This document shows, piece by piece, positions 27,065 through 36,240 of a stretch of 64,000 nucleotides of DNA (positions are counted from its first letter, which is position 1; every line of letters starts with the position of its first letter). The position numbers and the translations under genes were made by a program. This stretch comes from Clavibacter sp. B3I6 (GTDB lineage Bacteria; Actinomycetota; Actinomycetes; Actinomycetales; Microbacteriaceae). The stretch spans positions 2,108,001 through 2,172,000 of the forward strand of contig NZ_JAUSYL010000001.1 of assembly GCF_030816895.1 (NCBI RefSeq), read 5' to 3'. Under the pieces are notes generated by a model. The model saw only the letters and a program-made list of their open reading frames with translations. It did no database searches and was not told the origin of the DNA.

Positions 27065-28381
27065 TCAGAGGGCGCTGGCGGGGAGCCGCTCGCGCAGCGG
27101 CTCGGGGAGGAGGTCGCCGTGGGCCGCGACCATCTCGTCGCAGAGCGCCCAGATGCGCTCGGGGGTGAGGGTGGAGCTCGCGTTCGGATCCACGAGGACG
27201 GCCTGGCGCAGCAGGCGCGGGTCGCCGGTGCGCATCGCCTCGACCGTGAGCTCGGCCACGGAGACGTAGGGGCGGTTGATCGCGGCGCACTGCACCGGCA
27301 GCGCGCCCATCGGCAGCGGGGCGATGCCGTCCGGTCCGACCGTGGTGGGCACCTCGACGACGGCGCCCTGCGGCAGGTTGTCGATGAGGCCCCGGTTCGG
27401 CACGTTGGCGTGGATCTCGCGCGGGGTGCCGGTCACCAGCGAGTGGATCACCTGCGGGGCATACTCGGCGGCGCCCTCCTCGAGGGCGAGCGGCTCGCCG
27501 GACGCGAGGGCGGACTCGGCGTGCTCGAACTCGGCGACGTTCTGCTCGCTGATCCCGATGTACTCGAGCGGCTGCAGCCGGAAGCGCTCGACCTGCTCGG
27601 GGGAGCGGAGGAACCACGGCAGGTACTCGGAGGAGTGCTCGCTGGTCTCGGTCGGGTAGAAGCCGATGCGCCGGAACATCTCCACGCGCACGCGGCGCTC
27701 GAGCCCGGGGTCGGCGCGGATGCGGTCGCGGAGCACGGGGTAGAGGTCGCGGCCCTCGTGGGTCCACTCCAGCATCCAGCTCTGGTGGTTGACGCCGGCG
27801 GCCCGGTGGACCGTCTCCTCGACGGGCACGCCGACGAGCTCGGCCAGGTCGTGGGCGGTCCAGTAGACGCTGTGGCAGAGGCCGAGCGCTGTGATGTCCG
27901 GCGCGACGACGGAGGCCCACCAGATGTTCATGGCCATCGGGTTCGTGTAGTTGAGGAGCACCGCGTCCGGGCACACCTCGCGCATGTCGGCCGTGAGCGC
28001 GGAGAGGAAGGGGAAGGTGCGGAGCGCCCGGAAGACCCCGCCGACGCCCGTCGTGTCCCCGATGGTCTGCAGCAGCCCGTACCGGGCCGGGATCTCGAGG
28101 TCGGTGCGCGTGGCGTCGATCCCGCCGACCTGCACCATGTCGATGACGAAGTCCGCCGCGTCGAGCGCGGCTCGGCGGTCGAGCGACGCCGTCACGGTGA
28201 TCGGGCGGCCGAAGCGGTCCGCGAGGGCCCGCGTCGTCCCCTCCGCGACGTCGAGCCTCCGCTGGTCGATGTCGTGCAGGGCGATGTGGAGGGGGCCGAG
28301 GTCGTCGAAGCTCAGCAGGTCGGCGACGAGCTGGCGCGTGAAGACGACGCTGCCGGCACCCATGAAAGCGACTCGAGTCAT
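27065..28381 (-). CDS. melA: glycoside hydrolase family 4, alpha-galactosidase-like (MelA)
   Basis: A 438-residue NAD- and metal-dependent GH4 enzyme. The Rossmann motif VAFMGAGSVVFT is at residues 4-15. NYTNPMAM near 150, the LCHSV motif near 172 and AAGVNHQSWMLEW near 199 are seen. The Cys-His pair of LCHSV is a metal-ligand pattern typical of the alpha-galactosidase branch, whereas phospho-glucosidases have a different variant. It should hydrolyse alpha-galactosides imported by the linked ABC system. It is the first gene of the operon. Confidence 0.87.
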   Translation of the reverse strand: MTRVAFMGAGSVVFTRQLVADLLSFDDLGPLHIALHDIDQRRLDVAEGTTRALADRFGRPITVTASLDRRAALDAADFVIDMVQVGGIDATRTDLEIPARYGLLQTIGDTTGVGGVFRALRTFPFLSALTADMREVCPDAVLLNYTNPMAMNIWWASVVAPDITALGLCHSVYWTAHDLAELVGVPVEETVHRAAGVNHQSWMLEWTHEGRDLYPVLRDRIRADPGLERRVRVEMFRRIGFYPTETSEHSSEYLPWFLRSPEQVERFRLQPLEYIGISEQNVAEFEHAESALASGEPLALEEGAAEYAPQVIHSLVTGTPREIHANVPNRGLIDNLPQGAVVEVPTTVGPDGIAPLPMGALPVQCAAINRPYVSVAELTVEAMRTGDPRLLRQAVLVDPNASSTLTPERIWALCDEMVAAHGDLLPEPLRERLPASAL

Positions 28382-28440
28382 GGGAGCGATCCTCGGGCAC
28401 CCCCCTTCTCAGTGCAATGGCATGCGCGTTATCACCTCAA

Positions 28441-28463
28441 GGCGATCAAAACAAATCGTCATT
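28441..28463. promoter_or_regulatory. AT-rich patch upstream of the melA operon
   Basis: GATCAAAACAAATCG, with GCGAT and ATCGT arms, is markedly AT-rich for this genome. It stands about 60 bases before the melA-like start and resembles the patch at 16013. It is a possible DeoR-type operator or promoter element; evidence is weak. Confidence 0.25.
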
Positions 28464-28548
28464 GTGTGCCCTGGCCGTCCTGGCGGAGGACGGGAGCCGG
28501 GCGCGCGACCGACGCGGATCGCGGGCCCGGCTCCTCCCGTGCGCCTGC

Positions 28549-29016
28549 TCAGCCGGCGGCGGGGGCCCGCACGTCGAGGACCCACGTCACGCCGAAGCGG
28601 TCCGTGAGCATGCCGAACCCGGGCGTCCACGCGGACGCGGCGAGCGGCTCGACGACGGTGGCGCCGTCGGCGAGGCCCCGCCAGTACCCCTCCACCTCCT
28701 CGAGCGTCTCGCCGCGGACGGACAGGAAGAAGGTGCGGTCGGTGAGGGTCGCGCCCTGCTCGCGGGTGGTCGTGCCCGCGATGGCGGCGGGGTCGGGGTC
28801 GTCCTGGCCGGGGATGTCGTACGCCATGACGCGGAAGCCGTCCTCGCTCTCGAGCTGGCCGAAGACGAGCCCGTCGGCGCCCGGTGCTCCCGCCGGCATG
28901 CCGTAGTCGGCGTAGGTGGCGCTGGTGATCCGCCCGCCGAAGACCGAGCGGTAGAACTCGAGGGCCGGGCGCGCGGTGCCGCGGAGGTTGAGGTGCGTGG
29001 TGGTGACGATGCTCAT
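28549..29016 (-). CDS. VOC-superfamily protein (PhnB/glyoxalase-like)
   Basis: A 155-residue protein with the paired beta-alpha-beta-beta-beta modules of the vicinal-oxygen-chelate fold. The family opening TTHLNLRGTARPALEFYRSV and the closing FGMLTDRFGVTWVLDV are typical of PhnB-like proteins. The reaction is unknown; members include resistance proteins and small isomerases. It is divergent from the WYL regulator 107 bases away, which may control it. Confidence 0.85.
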   Translation of the reverse strand: MSIVTTTHLNLRGTARPALEFYRSVFGGRITSATYADYGMPAGAPGADGLVFGQLESEDGFRVMAYDIPGQDDPDPAAIAGTTTREQGATLTDRTFFLSVRGETLEEVEGYWRGLADGATVVEPLAASAWTPGFGMLTDRFGVTWVLDVRAPAAG

Positions 29017-29122
29017 GGTGCGTCCTTCTGATCACGGGGTGGTGCGGCGCGTTCCGCCGCATGGACGACGATGCCGGGAGAAGAGGTCAGTTCCGGTCCT
29101 CTTCCTGCGCCACGATGGATCC

Positions 29123-30118
29123 ATGACCGGGAGCACGTCGCGCATGCTGTCCCTCCTGTCGCTGCTGCAGACGCCGCGCGACTGGCCGGGGCAGGTGCTC
29201 GCCGCGCGCCTCGACGTGAGCCCGCGCACCGTCCGGCGGGACGTGGACCGGCTGCGGGAGCTGGGGTACCGGATCAGCTCCATGAAGGGCCCCGACGGCG
29301 GGTACCGGCTGGCCGCGGGATCCGAGCTGCCGCCGCTGCTGTTCGACGACGAGCAGGCGGTGGCCATCGCGGTCGCGCTGCAGAGCGCGCCGGCCGGCGG
29401 CGTGGACGTCGACGAGGCCGCCGCCCGGGCGCTCGCGACCGTGCGGCAGGTGATGCCGTCGCGGCTCCGGCACCGCATCGACGGGATCCGCTTCACGGGC
29501 ACGGAGGCCGCGACCCGGGTGGATCCGGCGGTCCTCGAGACGGCGAGCGCCGCGGTGCGCGACCACCTGGTGCTCCGCTTCGACCAGGCCGGGCGGGACG
29601 GGGCGCCGCGCCGGCTGGAGCCGCACGCGATCGTCGCGCGCCACAGCCGCTGGTACCTGATCGGGTGGGACCTCGACCGGGACGCCTGGCGGACGTTCCG
29701 CCTCGACCGGATCGCCCCGCGGACCCCGACCGGACCGCGCTTCGCACCCCGCACCCTGCCCGCGCCGGATGCCCGGACGTTCCTGGCCGCGCGATCCAAG
29801 GGGTCGGCGGACGAGGACCGCTGGCCGTGCACCGGGCAGGTGCTCATCGGGCTCCCCGCGCGCGACGTCGCCCCGTGGATCGGCGACGGCGAGCTGGAGG
29901 AGGTGAGCGCCTCGTCGACGCGCGTCACGATCGGCTCCTGGTCGTGGACGGGGATCCTCGCGGCCGTCGCCCGCTTCGACGCCCCGTTCGAGGTCGTCGG
30001 CCCGGAGCCGCTCCGCGAGGCCGCCCGCACGCTCTCGGGCCGGTTCCGGGATGCCGCCCGGCCGGTCGACGACGTACCGGAGGACGACGACCGGCCGGAG
30101 GACGACGACCGCGGATGA
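29123..30118 (+). CDS. HTH/WYL-domain transcriptional regulator
   Basis: A 331-residue protein. The N-terminal HTH (about residues 5-60, LAARLDVSPRTVRRDVDRLR) is followed by a WYL domain around RWYLIGWDLDRDAWRTFRLD (near 176-195) and a C-terminal WCX extension. The tail repeats acidic EDDDRPEDDDRG residues. WYL domains bind nucleotides or nucleic acid and often act as ligand sensors. The divergent VOC gene is the most likely target. Confidence 0.88.
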   Translation: MTGSTSRMLSLLSLLQTPRDWPGQVLAARLDVSPRTVRRDVDRLRELGYRISSMKGPDGGYRLAAGSELPPLLFDDEQAVAIAVALQSAPAGGVDVDEAAARALATVRQVMPSRLRHRIDGIRFTGTEAATRVDPAVLETASAAVRDHLVLRFDQAGRDGAPRRLEPHAIVARHSRWYLIGWDLDRDAWRTFRLDRIAPRTPTGPRFAPRTLPAPDARTFLAARSKGSADEDRWPCTGQVLIGLPARDVAPWIGDGELEEVSASSTRVTIGSWSWTGILAAVARFDAPFEVVGPEPLREAARTLSGRFRDAARPVDDVPEDDDRPEDDDRG

Positions 30119-30132
30119 GCGCGCGGCGATCC

Positions 30133-30146
30133 GGGCGGATCCGCCC
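30133..30146. terminator. palindrome between convergent genes
   Basis: GGGCGGATCCGCCC is a 14-base perfect palindrome in the 27-base gap between the convergent WYL regulator and the siderophore permease. It may serve as a short bidirectional terminator, though it lacks a loop and a U-run. Confidence 0.35.
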
Positions 30147-32299
30147 TACCGCCCCCGAGTGGCCCGCCCCCGCCCGAGCAGCCACACGAAGTAGGGCGTG
30201 CCGACGAGCGCGGTGACGAGTCCGGCGCCGAGCTGCCCGGGGGCGATCACGGTGCGGCCGAGCAGGTCGGCGAGCGTCACCAGGGCGGCGCCCAGGAGGA
30301 CCGCGACCGGCAGCACGCGCGCATGCCGGGAGCCGACGAGCGCGCGGGCCGCGTGCGGCGCGACCAGGCCGACGAAGCCGATGACGCCGACCGCCGCGAC
30401 GGCCGTCGCGGTGAGCACCACGGCGGTCGCGAGGGCGATCAGGCGCGCGCGGCCGAGGCCGACGCCGAGGAGGCGCGGGGTGTCGTCGTCGAGGGCGACC
30501 AGGTCGAGCATCCGATGCCGCGGCGCCGCGACCGCGACGGCGAGCGCCACGGCGGCCAGCACGGGCAGGGCGTCGTCGAGGCCGCGCCCGTAGGTGGATC
30601 CGGAGAGCCACGTGAGCGCCTTCGTGCCGTCGAACGGATCGGTGAGCACGATGATCAGGCTGATCGCGGCGGCCGTGCCCGACGAGACGCCGACGCCGAT
30701 GAGCACCAGCCGGTTCTGCGGGAATCCGCCGCGCGCCGCCAGGCCGAACACGACGGCCGCCGCGGCGACCGCCCCGAGGCCGGCCGCTCCTGCGATGCCC
30801 CAGCCGGACGCGAGCGGCACGGTGGTCACGAACAGCACGGCGCCGAGGCCCGCGCCGCCGGAGACGCCGAGGATCGCCGGATCCGCGAGCGGATTCCGGG
30901 TCACGGCCTGCACGAGCACGCCGGCCAGCGCGAGGGCCGCGCCCGCGAGCACGGCGGCGAGCACGCGGGGCACGCGGGTCTCCAGCACGTAGCTGACGAC
31001 GGGGCCGGCGGTGCCGCGGATCCCGTTCACCACGTCGCCGAGGAGCAGCTTCGCGTCGCCGAGGAGGACGGCCGCGACCAGGAGGCCGACGAGCACCGCG
31101 ACGAGCGCGCCCATGACGAGCGCGGCGCGCCGGCGCGTGATCACGCCGTGCCGCTCGGTGGGCGCGGGCGCGGCGCTGTCGCGGGTGCGCACGGCGAGCA
31201 CCACGAGGACCACCGCGCCGATCGCGGACGTGACGAGGCCCGTCGGCACGGACACCGACGCCTCGGCGCCGATGGCGGCCCGGAGCGCCACGTCGGCCAG
31301 CAGCACGACGGCCGCGCCCATCAGGCCGGCCGTCGGGATGAAGACCCACGACCGGCGGACGCCCGGGACGAGGCGGCGGAGGGGCCGCACGAACGCGGGC
31401 GCGTACAGGCCCACGAAGCCGATCGGGCCGGCGACCGTGACGGCCGCGGAGGCGAGCAGGACCGAGGCGAGCACGGCGATCACGCGGGTCGCCCGCACGC
31501 CGACCCCGAGGCTGCGGGCGGCGTCGTCGCCGAGCCCGAGCGCGTCGAGCCGACGGCTGACGAGCACCAGCACCACCAGCGCCGCGACCACGACGGGCGC
31601 CATCTGCGCCACCGCGTCGCCGCCGTTCTGCCCGATGCCGCCCTGGCCCCAGCGGTAGAGGCCGCCGGTGCGCTGCGGGAAGAGGAGGAGGAGCGCGCTC
31701 GTGACGGATCCGAGGCCGAGCGCGAGCGCGCTGCCCGCGAGCACGAGGCGCACGGTGCCGGATCCGAGTCCCGAGACCGCGAGGACGATGGCCGCCGCGA
31801 CGAGCCCGCCGACGAACGCGACGCCCGCGCCGGCGAGGACCGGCAGGGTCAGGCCGGTGACGGCGGCGACCGCGAGGGCCGCGTAGGCGCCCGCGTTCAC
31901 GGCCAGCGTGTCGGGCGACGCGAGCACGTTGCGGCTCACGGTCTGGAGGGCGGCGCCCGCGGCTCCGAGCGCGAGGCCGACGAGGATCCCGGCGGCCATG
32001 CGCGGCAGGCGCGACGCGACCACGACGGACGCGTCCCCCGGGGTCGCGCGGCCGGTGAGCGCGTCCCAGACCTCGCGCGGGCCGACCGCGGCGGTGCCCT
32101 GGGTGACGTCGATCGCCGCGAGCACCACGACGACGAGCGCCAGCAGGCCGACGACCGCGACCGCCCGCACCGGGATCCGGCCGGCCCCGTCGGCGCGCGT
32201 GACGGCGGCGAGCGACGGGACGGGGGCCGGGGTCCCCGCGTCGACGGTGGCGGGTGCCGCCATCTTCGACGCGGGAGCGGTGCGGACGGGCGCGGTCAC
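30146..32299 (-). CDS. siderophore ABC transporter permease, two FecCD units fused
   Basis: A 717-residue protein made of two consecutive FecCD/BtuC-type permease units (about residues 35-380 and 385-715), each with roughly ten helices. It is comparable to FhuB, where both halves of the channel are one chain. The two halves show matching segments such as GAAGAALQTVSRNVLASPDT and ALALAGVLVQAVTRNPLADP. The start is a GTG 13 bases after the binding-protein gene, with an ATG alternative at 32263. It imports Fe(III)-siderophore with the adjacent binding protein and ATPase. Confidence 0.9.
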   Translation of the reverse strand: MTAPVRTAPASKMAAPATVDAGTPAPVPSLAAVTRADGAGRIPVRAVAVVGLLALVVVVLAAIDVTQGTAAVGPREVWDALTGRATPGDASVVVASRLPRMAAGILVGLALGAAGAALQTVSRNVLASPDTLAVNAGAYAALAVAAVTGLTLPVLAGAGVAFVGGLVAAAIVLAVSGLGSGTVRLVLAGSALALGLGSVTSALLLLFPQRTGGLYRWGQGGIGQNGGDAVAQMAPVVVAALVVLVLVSRRLDALGLGDDAARSLGVGVRATRVIAVLASVLLASAAVTVAGPIGFVGLYAPAFVRPLRRLVPGVRRSWVFIPTAGLMGAAVVLLADVALRAAIGAEASVSVPTGLVTSAIGAVVLVVLAVRTRDSAAPAPTERHGVITRRRAALVMGALVAVLVGLLVAAVLLGDAKLLLGDVVNGIRGTAGPVVSYVLETRVPRVLAAVLAGAALALAGVLVQAVTRNPLADPAILGVSGGAGLGAVLFVTTVPLASGWGIAGAAGLGAVAAAAVVFGLAARGGFPQNRLVLIGVGVSSGTAAAISLIIVLTDPFDGTKALTWLSGSTYGRGLDDALPVLAAVALAVAVAAPRHRMLDLVALDDDTPRLLGVGLGRARLIALATAVVLTATAVAAVGVIGFVGLVAPHAARALVGSRHARVLPVAVLLGAALVTLADLLGRTVIAPGQLGAGLVTALVGTPYFVWLLGRGRATRGR

Positions 32300-32312
32300 G
32301 GGATCGGCGCGA

Positions 32313-33305
32313 TCAGCTCGTGACGATGTCGACGACGGCGTCCGCGTACGCCGCGGCCGAGGCCGGGCCGCCGAACGCCCAGATGCCCGCGGGCATGCGG
32401 TGCACGTCGCCGGCCTGCACGAACGGCAGGGAGTTCCACACGGCGTCGTCCTTCAGCGTCTCGGCGAAGAGGTCCGGGCCGAGCACGTCGTTGGTGTTGT
32501 AGAGGAAGCGCACGTCGTCGCCCAGGGTCGTGAGGCCCTCGACGTCGGTGGCGGCGAGGCCGTAGGCGGGGTCGCCCTCCCCCGTCCACGCGTTCTCGAG
32601 GCCCAGCTCGACCGCCACGTCGCCGAAGAGCGAGCCGGCGGCGAACGGGCGGATGGAGACCTGGCCGGCGCTGACGTAGCCGTCCGCGAAGAGGAAGCGG
32701 GATCCCGACGCGCCCGCCGCCTCGATGGCGGCCGCGCCGTCCGCGATCGCCCGGTCGTACGCCGCGATGACCTCGGTCGCGCGGTCCGCGGTGCCCGTCG
32801 CCTTCGCGATGAGCTCGAGGTTGTCCTCGCTCTGCTGGATCTGCTGCGACGCGTCCGCCGACTCGATCTGCAGCACGGGCGCGATCGCCTTCAGCTGCTC
32901 GATGGCGTCCGCCGGCAGGTCGGTGGTGGCGACGATGAGGTCGGGCGCGAGCGACGCGACGGTCTCCACGCTCGGCTCGCCGCGCGTGCCGATGTCCGCC
33001 GGCTCGTTCGTGAGCGGCACGGCGGCCGACCAGGCGCTGTAGCCCGCGACGTCCGCGACGCCGACGGGCTCCACGCCCAGCGAGACGAGGTTCTCCACGA
33101 CGTTCCACTCCGTGCCGACGACCTTCGTCGCGGGCCCCTCGAGCGTGACCTCCGCGCCGGTGCCGTCGGTGAGGGTGATCCCCGCGCCGCTGGGCGTGGA
33201 CCCTTCGCCCGTGGACGCCTCCTCGGTGGTGCCGCACGCGGTCAGCGTGAGCGCTGCCGCGGCGGCGAGGGCGGTCATCGCCAGGGTTCGTCGTCTCGTG
33301 ATCAC
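32313..33305 (-). CDS. iron-siderophore substrate-binding lipoprotein
   Basis: A 330-residue FecB/FepB-type binding protein. The signal peptide has a lipobox with Cys at 24 (LTACG). The two-lobed domain contains GTEWNVVENLVSLG and SLAPDLIVAT, typical of class-III binding proteins. The start is a GTG that overlaps the ATPase stop by three bases. It delivers the siderophore to the fused permease. Confidence 0.9.
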   Translation of the reverse strand: MITRRRTLAMTALAAAAALTLTACGTTEEASTGEGSTPSGAGITLTDGTGAEVTLEGPATKVVGTEWNVVENLVSLGVEPVGVADVAGYSAWSAAVPLTNEPADIGTRGEPSVETVASLAPDLIVATTDLPADAIEQLKAIAPVLQIESADASQQIQQSEDNLELIAKATGTADRATEVIAAYDRAIADGAAAIEAAGASGSRFLFADGYVSAGQVSIRPFAAGSLFGDVAVELGLENAWTGEGDPAYGLAATDVEGLTTLGDDVRFLYNTNDVLGPDLFAETLKDDAVWNSLPFVQAGDVHRMPAGIWAFGGPASAAAYADAVVDIVTS

Positions 33306-34255
33306 GGGTGGAGCCTCTCGTTCCTGTGGTGGTGGCGGGCGACCGCGCGCGTGCGCAGGCTGCCCGTCGTCGGGTCCGCGTGGACCTCGACGGGGATGCC
33401 GTAGACCTCCGTGAGGAGATCGGGCGTGAGCACCTCGGCGGGGGTGCCGGTCTTGACGATCCGGCCGTCGTGCAGCAGCGCGACGGTGTCCGCGAGCGCC
33501 GCGGCCTGATCGAGGTCGTGCAGCACCACGCCGACGGCGATGCGTCCGTCGTCGGCGAGGTCGCGCACGAGGTCGAGGAGCTCGACCTGGTAGCGCAGGT
33601 CGAGGTAGGTGGTGGGCTCGTCGAGCAGGAGCACGCCGGTCTCCTGGGCGAGGCAGCTCGCGAGCCAGACCCGCTGGAGCTGGCCGCCGGAGAGCTGGTC
33701 GACGCCGCGGTCGGCGAGGGCGACGAGGCCCGTGAGGTCGAGGGCGCGGTCGACGGCGGCGCGGCCGTCGGGATCCGCTCCGCCGAAGCGGCCGCGGTGC
33801 GGGTAGCGGCCGAACTCGACGACGTCGCGGACGCTGAGGCCGCCGGGCGTCGGGCGGCCCTGCGTGAGGAGCGCGACGCGACGGGCGAAGCGGCGGAGGG
33901 AGAGGTCGAGGGCGTCGGTGCCGTCGGTCCCGGTCGCATCGGTACCCGTGCCCTCCTCCCGGAGGGTGAGCGATCCGGAGCGCGCGGCCTGCAGCCGGGC
34001 CATCGTCCGCAGCAGGGTCGACTTGCCGCTGCCGTTCGGGCCGACGAGGACGGTGACGCGGCCCGGCCGGAGCTCGAGGTCGGCGCCGTGGACGACCTCC
34101 GTGTCGCCGTACGCGACCGTGACGTCGCGCGCCGTCAGGGCGGTGGCGGCGGGACCCGCGGGGTCCGGGGCGGGGCTCGCCGGGGCGGGCGCCGCGGGCG
34201 TCGGATCCGTGTCCACGGCGCGCGCGATCGGCGAGGTCGGAGCGGGGGAGGTCAC
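33302..34255 (-). CDS. siderophore ABC transporter ATP-binding protein
   Basis: A 317-residue ABC ATPase: Walker A GPNGSGKST, signature LSGGQLQRV, Walker B GVLLLDEPT and the switch His in VVLHDLDQA. An Ala/Pro-rich N-terminal tail of about 40 residues is odd for the family. The frame is open to 34324, but that would place the DtxR box inside the gene. The GTG at 34255, directly after the box, is therefore chosen; 34216 is another option. It is the first gene of the operon with the binding protein and permease. Confidence 0.87.
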   Translation of the reverse strand: MTSPAPTSPIARAVDTDPTPAAPAPASPAPDPAGPAATALTARDVTVAYGDTEVVHGADLELRPGRVTVLVGPNGSGKSTLLRTMARLQAARSGSLTLREEGTGTDATGTDGTDALDLSLRRFARRVALLTQGRPTPGGLSVRDVVEFGRYPHRGRFGGADPDGRAAVDRALDLTGLVALADRGVDQLSGGQLQRVWLASCLAQETGVLLLDEPTTYLDLRYQVELLDLVRDLADDGRIAVGVVLHDLDQAAALADTVALLHDGRIVKTGTPAEVLTPDLLTEVYGIPVEVHADPTTGSLRTRAVARHHHRNERLHP

Positions 34256-34261
34256 GGTAGG

Positions 34262-34280
34262 TGAGGTTAGCCTAACCTCA
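34262..34280. promoter_or_regulatory. DtxR/IdeR-type iron box
   Basis: TGAGGTTAGCCTAACCTCA is a perfect 19-base palindrome with the GGTTAGCCTAACC core of iron-dependent DtxR/IdeR operators. It ends seven bases before the ATPase GTG start. The operon should be repressed when iron is sufficient. Confidence 0.9.
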
Positions 34281-34337
34281 TGTGCGCGGACAACCCGGGC
34301 CGCGACCTCCTGCGCGGGCGCCATGCGCGCCCCGGGC

Positions 34338-35078
34338 TCAGCCGCGCAGGTCCGCGAGTGCGTCCGCGATGTGCCCGCCCCACACCCGGTAGGTCTGCTG
34401 GTACCGGCTCTCCTCCGACTCCGGGCGCCACAGCGAGCGCGTGAGCGCCTCGGGGAACGGGACCGCCCGGGTGTTCGGGACGCCGTGGATCGCCTCCCGC
34501 GTGTGCCGGTTGAGCGCCTGCGCGTGGAGGCCCGCGGCGAGGCGCGCGGGTCGCGAGAGGCTGGCCGCGTTGTCGAGGGGCGGGATGTCGGCGACGAGGA
34601 TCCAGGCGTCCCGCGGCAGGTGCGTGCGCAGCGCGTCGACCGCGCTCCGCATCTGCCGGCCCCACGCCCGGGTGGACGTGACGCGGAGCACGTCGGTGAT
34701 CCCGGCGAGCAGCACGACCGCGTCCGCGCGGGTGAGGTCGCACTCGGCCCCCGCGATGACCGCGGGTGCCTCCCGGAGGCGCGAGCCCGGCAGGCGCGCG
34801 GTCGACCAGGCGACGCCGCGTCCGGTCTTCGTCGCGAGACGCCGCCCGAGGAAGGCGGGCAGGGCGATCTGGTGCGTCCGGACGCCGAGGCTGACCATGC
34901 CGTCCTCCCCGATCACGACGACGCGGTCGGGATCCGGGCCCTCGACGATCCCGCGGTCGGCGTCGTCCGGGTGGATGTCGCCGGACGCGTCCGACCGGCG
35001 GTAGAGGAACTCCCCCGCGCGGGCGGCGATGCGCGGGAAGGCCACGGCGGTGGCGAGGAACGGGGGGAGGCGGGGCAT
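34338..35078 (-). CDS. SGNH/GDSL-like hydrolase
   Basis: A 246-residue protein with block I VVVIGEDGMVSLGV. The usual GDS Ser is replaced here by GED followed by GMVS. A block-III-like LLAGITDVLRV segment is seen, with an ADIPPLDNAA stretch later. The fold assignment rests on these blocks and on the spacing. The atypical first block leaves the nucleophile uncertain. The start at 35078 follows AGGA; the frame could begin 30 bases earlier. It lies next to, but not coupled with, the siderophore operon. Confidence 0.65.
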   Translation of the reverse strand: MPRLPPFLATAVAFPRIAARAGEFLYRRSDASGDIHPDDADRGIVEGPDPDRVVVIGEDGMVSLGVRTHQIALPAFLGRRLATKTGRGVAWSTARLPGSRLREAPAVIAGAECDLTRADAVVLLAGITDVLRVTSTRAWGRQMRSAVDALRTHLPRDAWILVADIPPLDNAASLSRPARLAAGLHAQALNRHTREAIHGVPNTRAVPFPEALTRSLWRPESEESRYQQTYRVWGGHIADALADLRG

Positions 35079-35226
35079 GGGGGTCCTGGGGGAGGAGGGC
35101 GGATCCACGGCGGTCGAGACCCGGGCACGGGTGGGCGACGCGTCCCGCGGTCCAGGGGATGGTCGAGCCTAGGCGCGCGCCCTGCTCGCCTGCCGGGGAG
35201 CGCCTCGGGGGGTCCGGCCTCGTGCC

Positions 35227-36240
35227 TCAGCGGACATCCGCATCCCCCAGCCGGTGCGCGCCGCGCAGCCAGCCCACGAGGTCGTCGGCGGCGGCGTCCG
35301 CGCCGCTCGGCAGCGGATCGGGGCTCGCCAGGGCGTGGCGGATGCCGCGGGGCGCGGATCCCAGCACGGCGTCGAGCAGCGCCGCGCCGCGGAGCCCGAC
35401 CTCGCCGAGCAGCCCGACCTCGCGAGCGCTGAGGCCCACGGGCAGGTCGCCGTTGCCGAGGTCGGTGCCGTAGGCGATCCGGCCGCCGAGCGCGACGTAC
35501 CGGCGCGCGTTGTCGAGGGCGGCGGCGAGGTCGTCGCCGTCGTGGATCGCGAGGGTGGAGGTCCACCGCACGTCACGCGCCGCCGACTCCCGCAGCGTCC
35601 GGTCGTCGAGGCGCTCGGTCCAGGGCACGTGCACGAGCACGTCGGCGCCCGCGCGGATCGCCCGGGCCGCCTGGCCCGCGCCCTCCGCGTGCACGGCCGC
35701 GCGCAGCCCGGCGGCGTGCGCGGCGTCGACGAGCGCCCCGAGCACGTCGTCCGCGAGGAGCGGGCCGCCGTCATGCAGCACGATCTTCACCGCGACGGAC
35801 CCGGCCGCCCGGGCTGCCGCGACCAGTGCCGCCGCGTCCTCCGCGCACGCCACCTCCCGCACCGCGCCCGCCGGCGCCCAGGGCCGGTCCGAGGGGTAGC
35901 CGCCCACGGCGGTGTGGAACGGTCCCGCGAAGCGGACCTCCACGCCCGCCGGCGGGCGCGCCGCGATGCGCGCGATCCCCGCCGGGTCCCACCCCAGGTC
36001 CACCACCGCCGTGACGGCCGATCCCGCGAGCGCCCGGTGATCGACGAGCCCGAGGTGCACGTGCTGGTCCACCACGCCGTCGCTGAGGCTCAGGTCGAGC
36101 CGGCCGAGCACCGGATCCGCGGGGTCGGCGAGCGCGACGCGGCCGCCCGCGATCCGCACGGCCACCTCGCGCCGCACGCGGTCGAGCCGCAGCTCGCGCA
36201 CGATCCAGGCGCCGTCCCGCGTCACCGCGTCGCCGCTCAC
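35227..36240 (-). CDS. amidohydrolase-family protein
   Basis: A 337-residue metal-dependent hydrolase. The metal-binding HVH motif lies in DGVVDQHVHLGLVD near residue 55. A Lys in VAVKIVLHDGG is near 155. A His pair (AVHAEG, VHVPW) and the Asp in AYGTDLGNGD near 260 complete an imidazolonepropionase/prolidase-like site. The substrate is unknown. It starts at a GTG that overlaps the stop of the GH18-like gene, implying joint expression. Confidence 0.75.
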   Translation of the reverse strand: MSGDAVTRDGAWIVRELRLDRVRREVAVRIAGGRVALADPADPVLGRLDLSLSDGVVDQHVHLGLVDHRALAGSAVTAVVDLGWDPAGIARIAARPPAGVEVRFAGPFHTAVGGYPSDRPWAPAGAVREVACAEDAAALVAAARAAGSVAVKIVLHDGGPLLADDVLGALVDAAHAAGLRAAVHAEGAGQAARAIRAGADVLVHVPWTERLDDRTLRESAARDVRWTSTLAIHDGDDLAAALDNARRYVALGGRIAYGTDLGNGDLPVGLSAREVGLLGEVGLRGAALLDAVLGSAPRGIRHALASPDPLPSGADAAADDLVGWLRGAHRLGDADVR

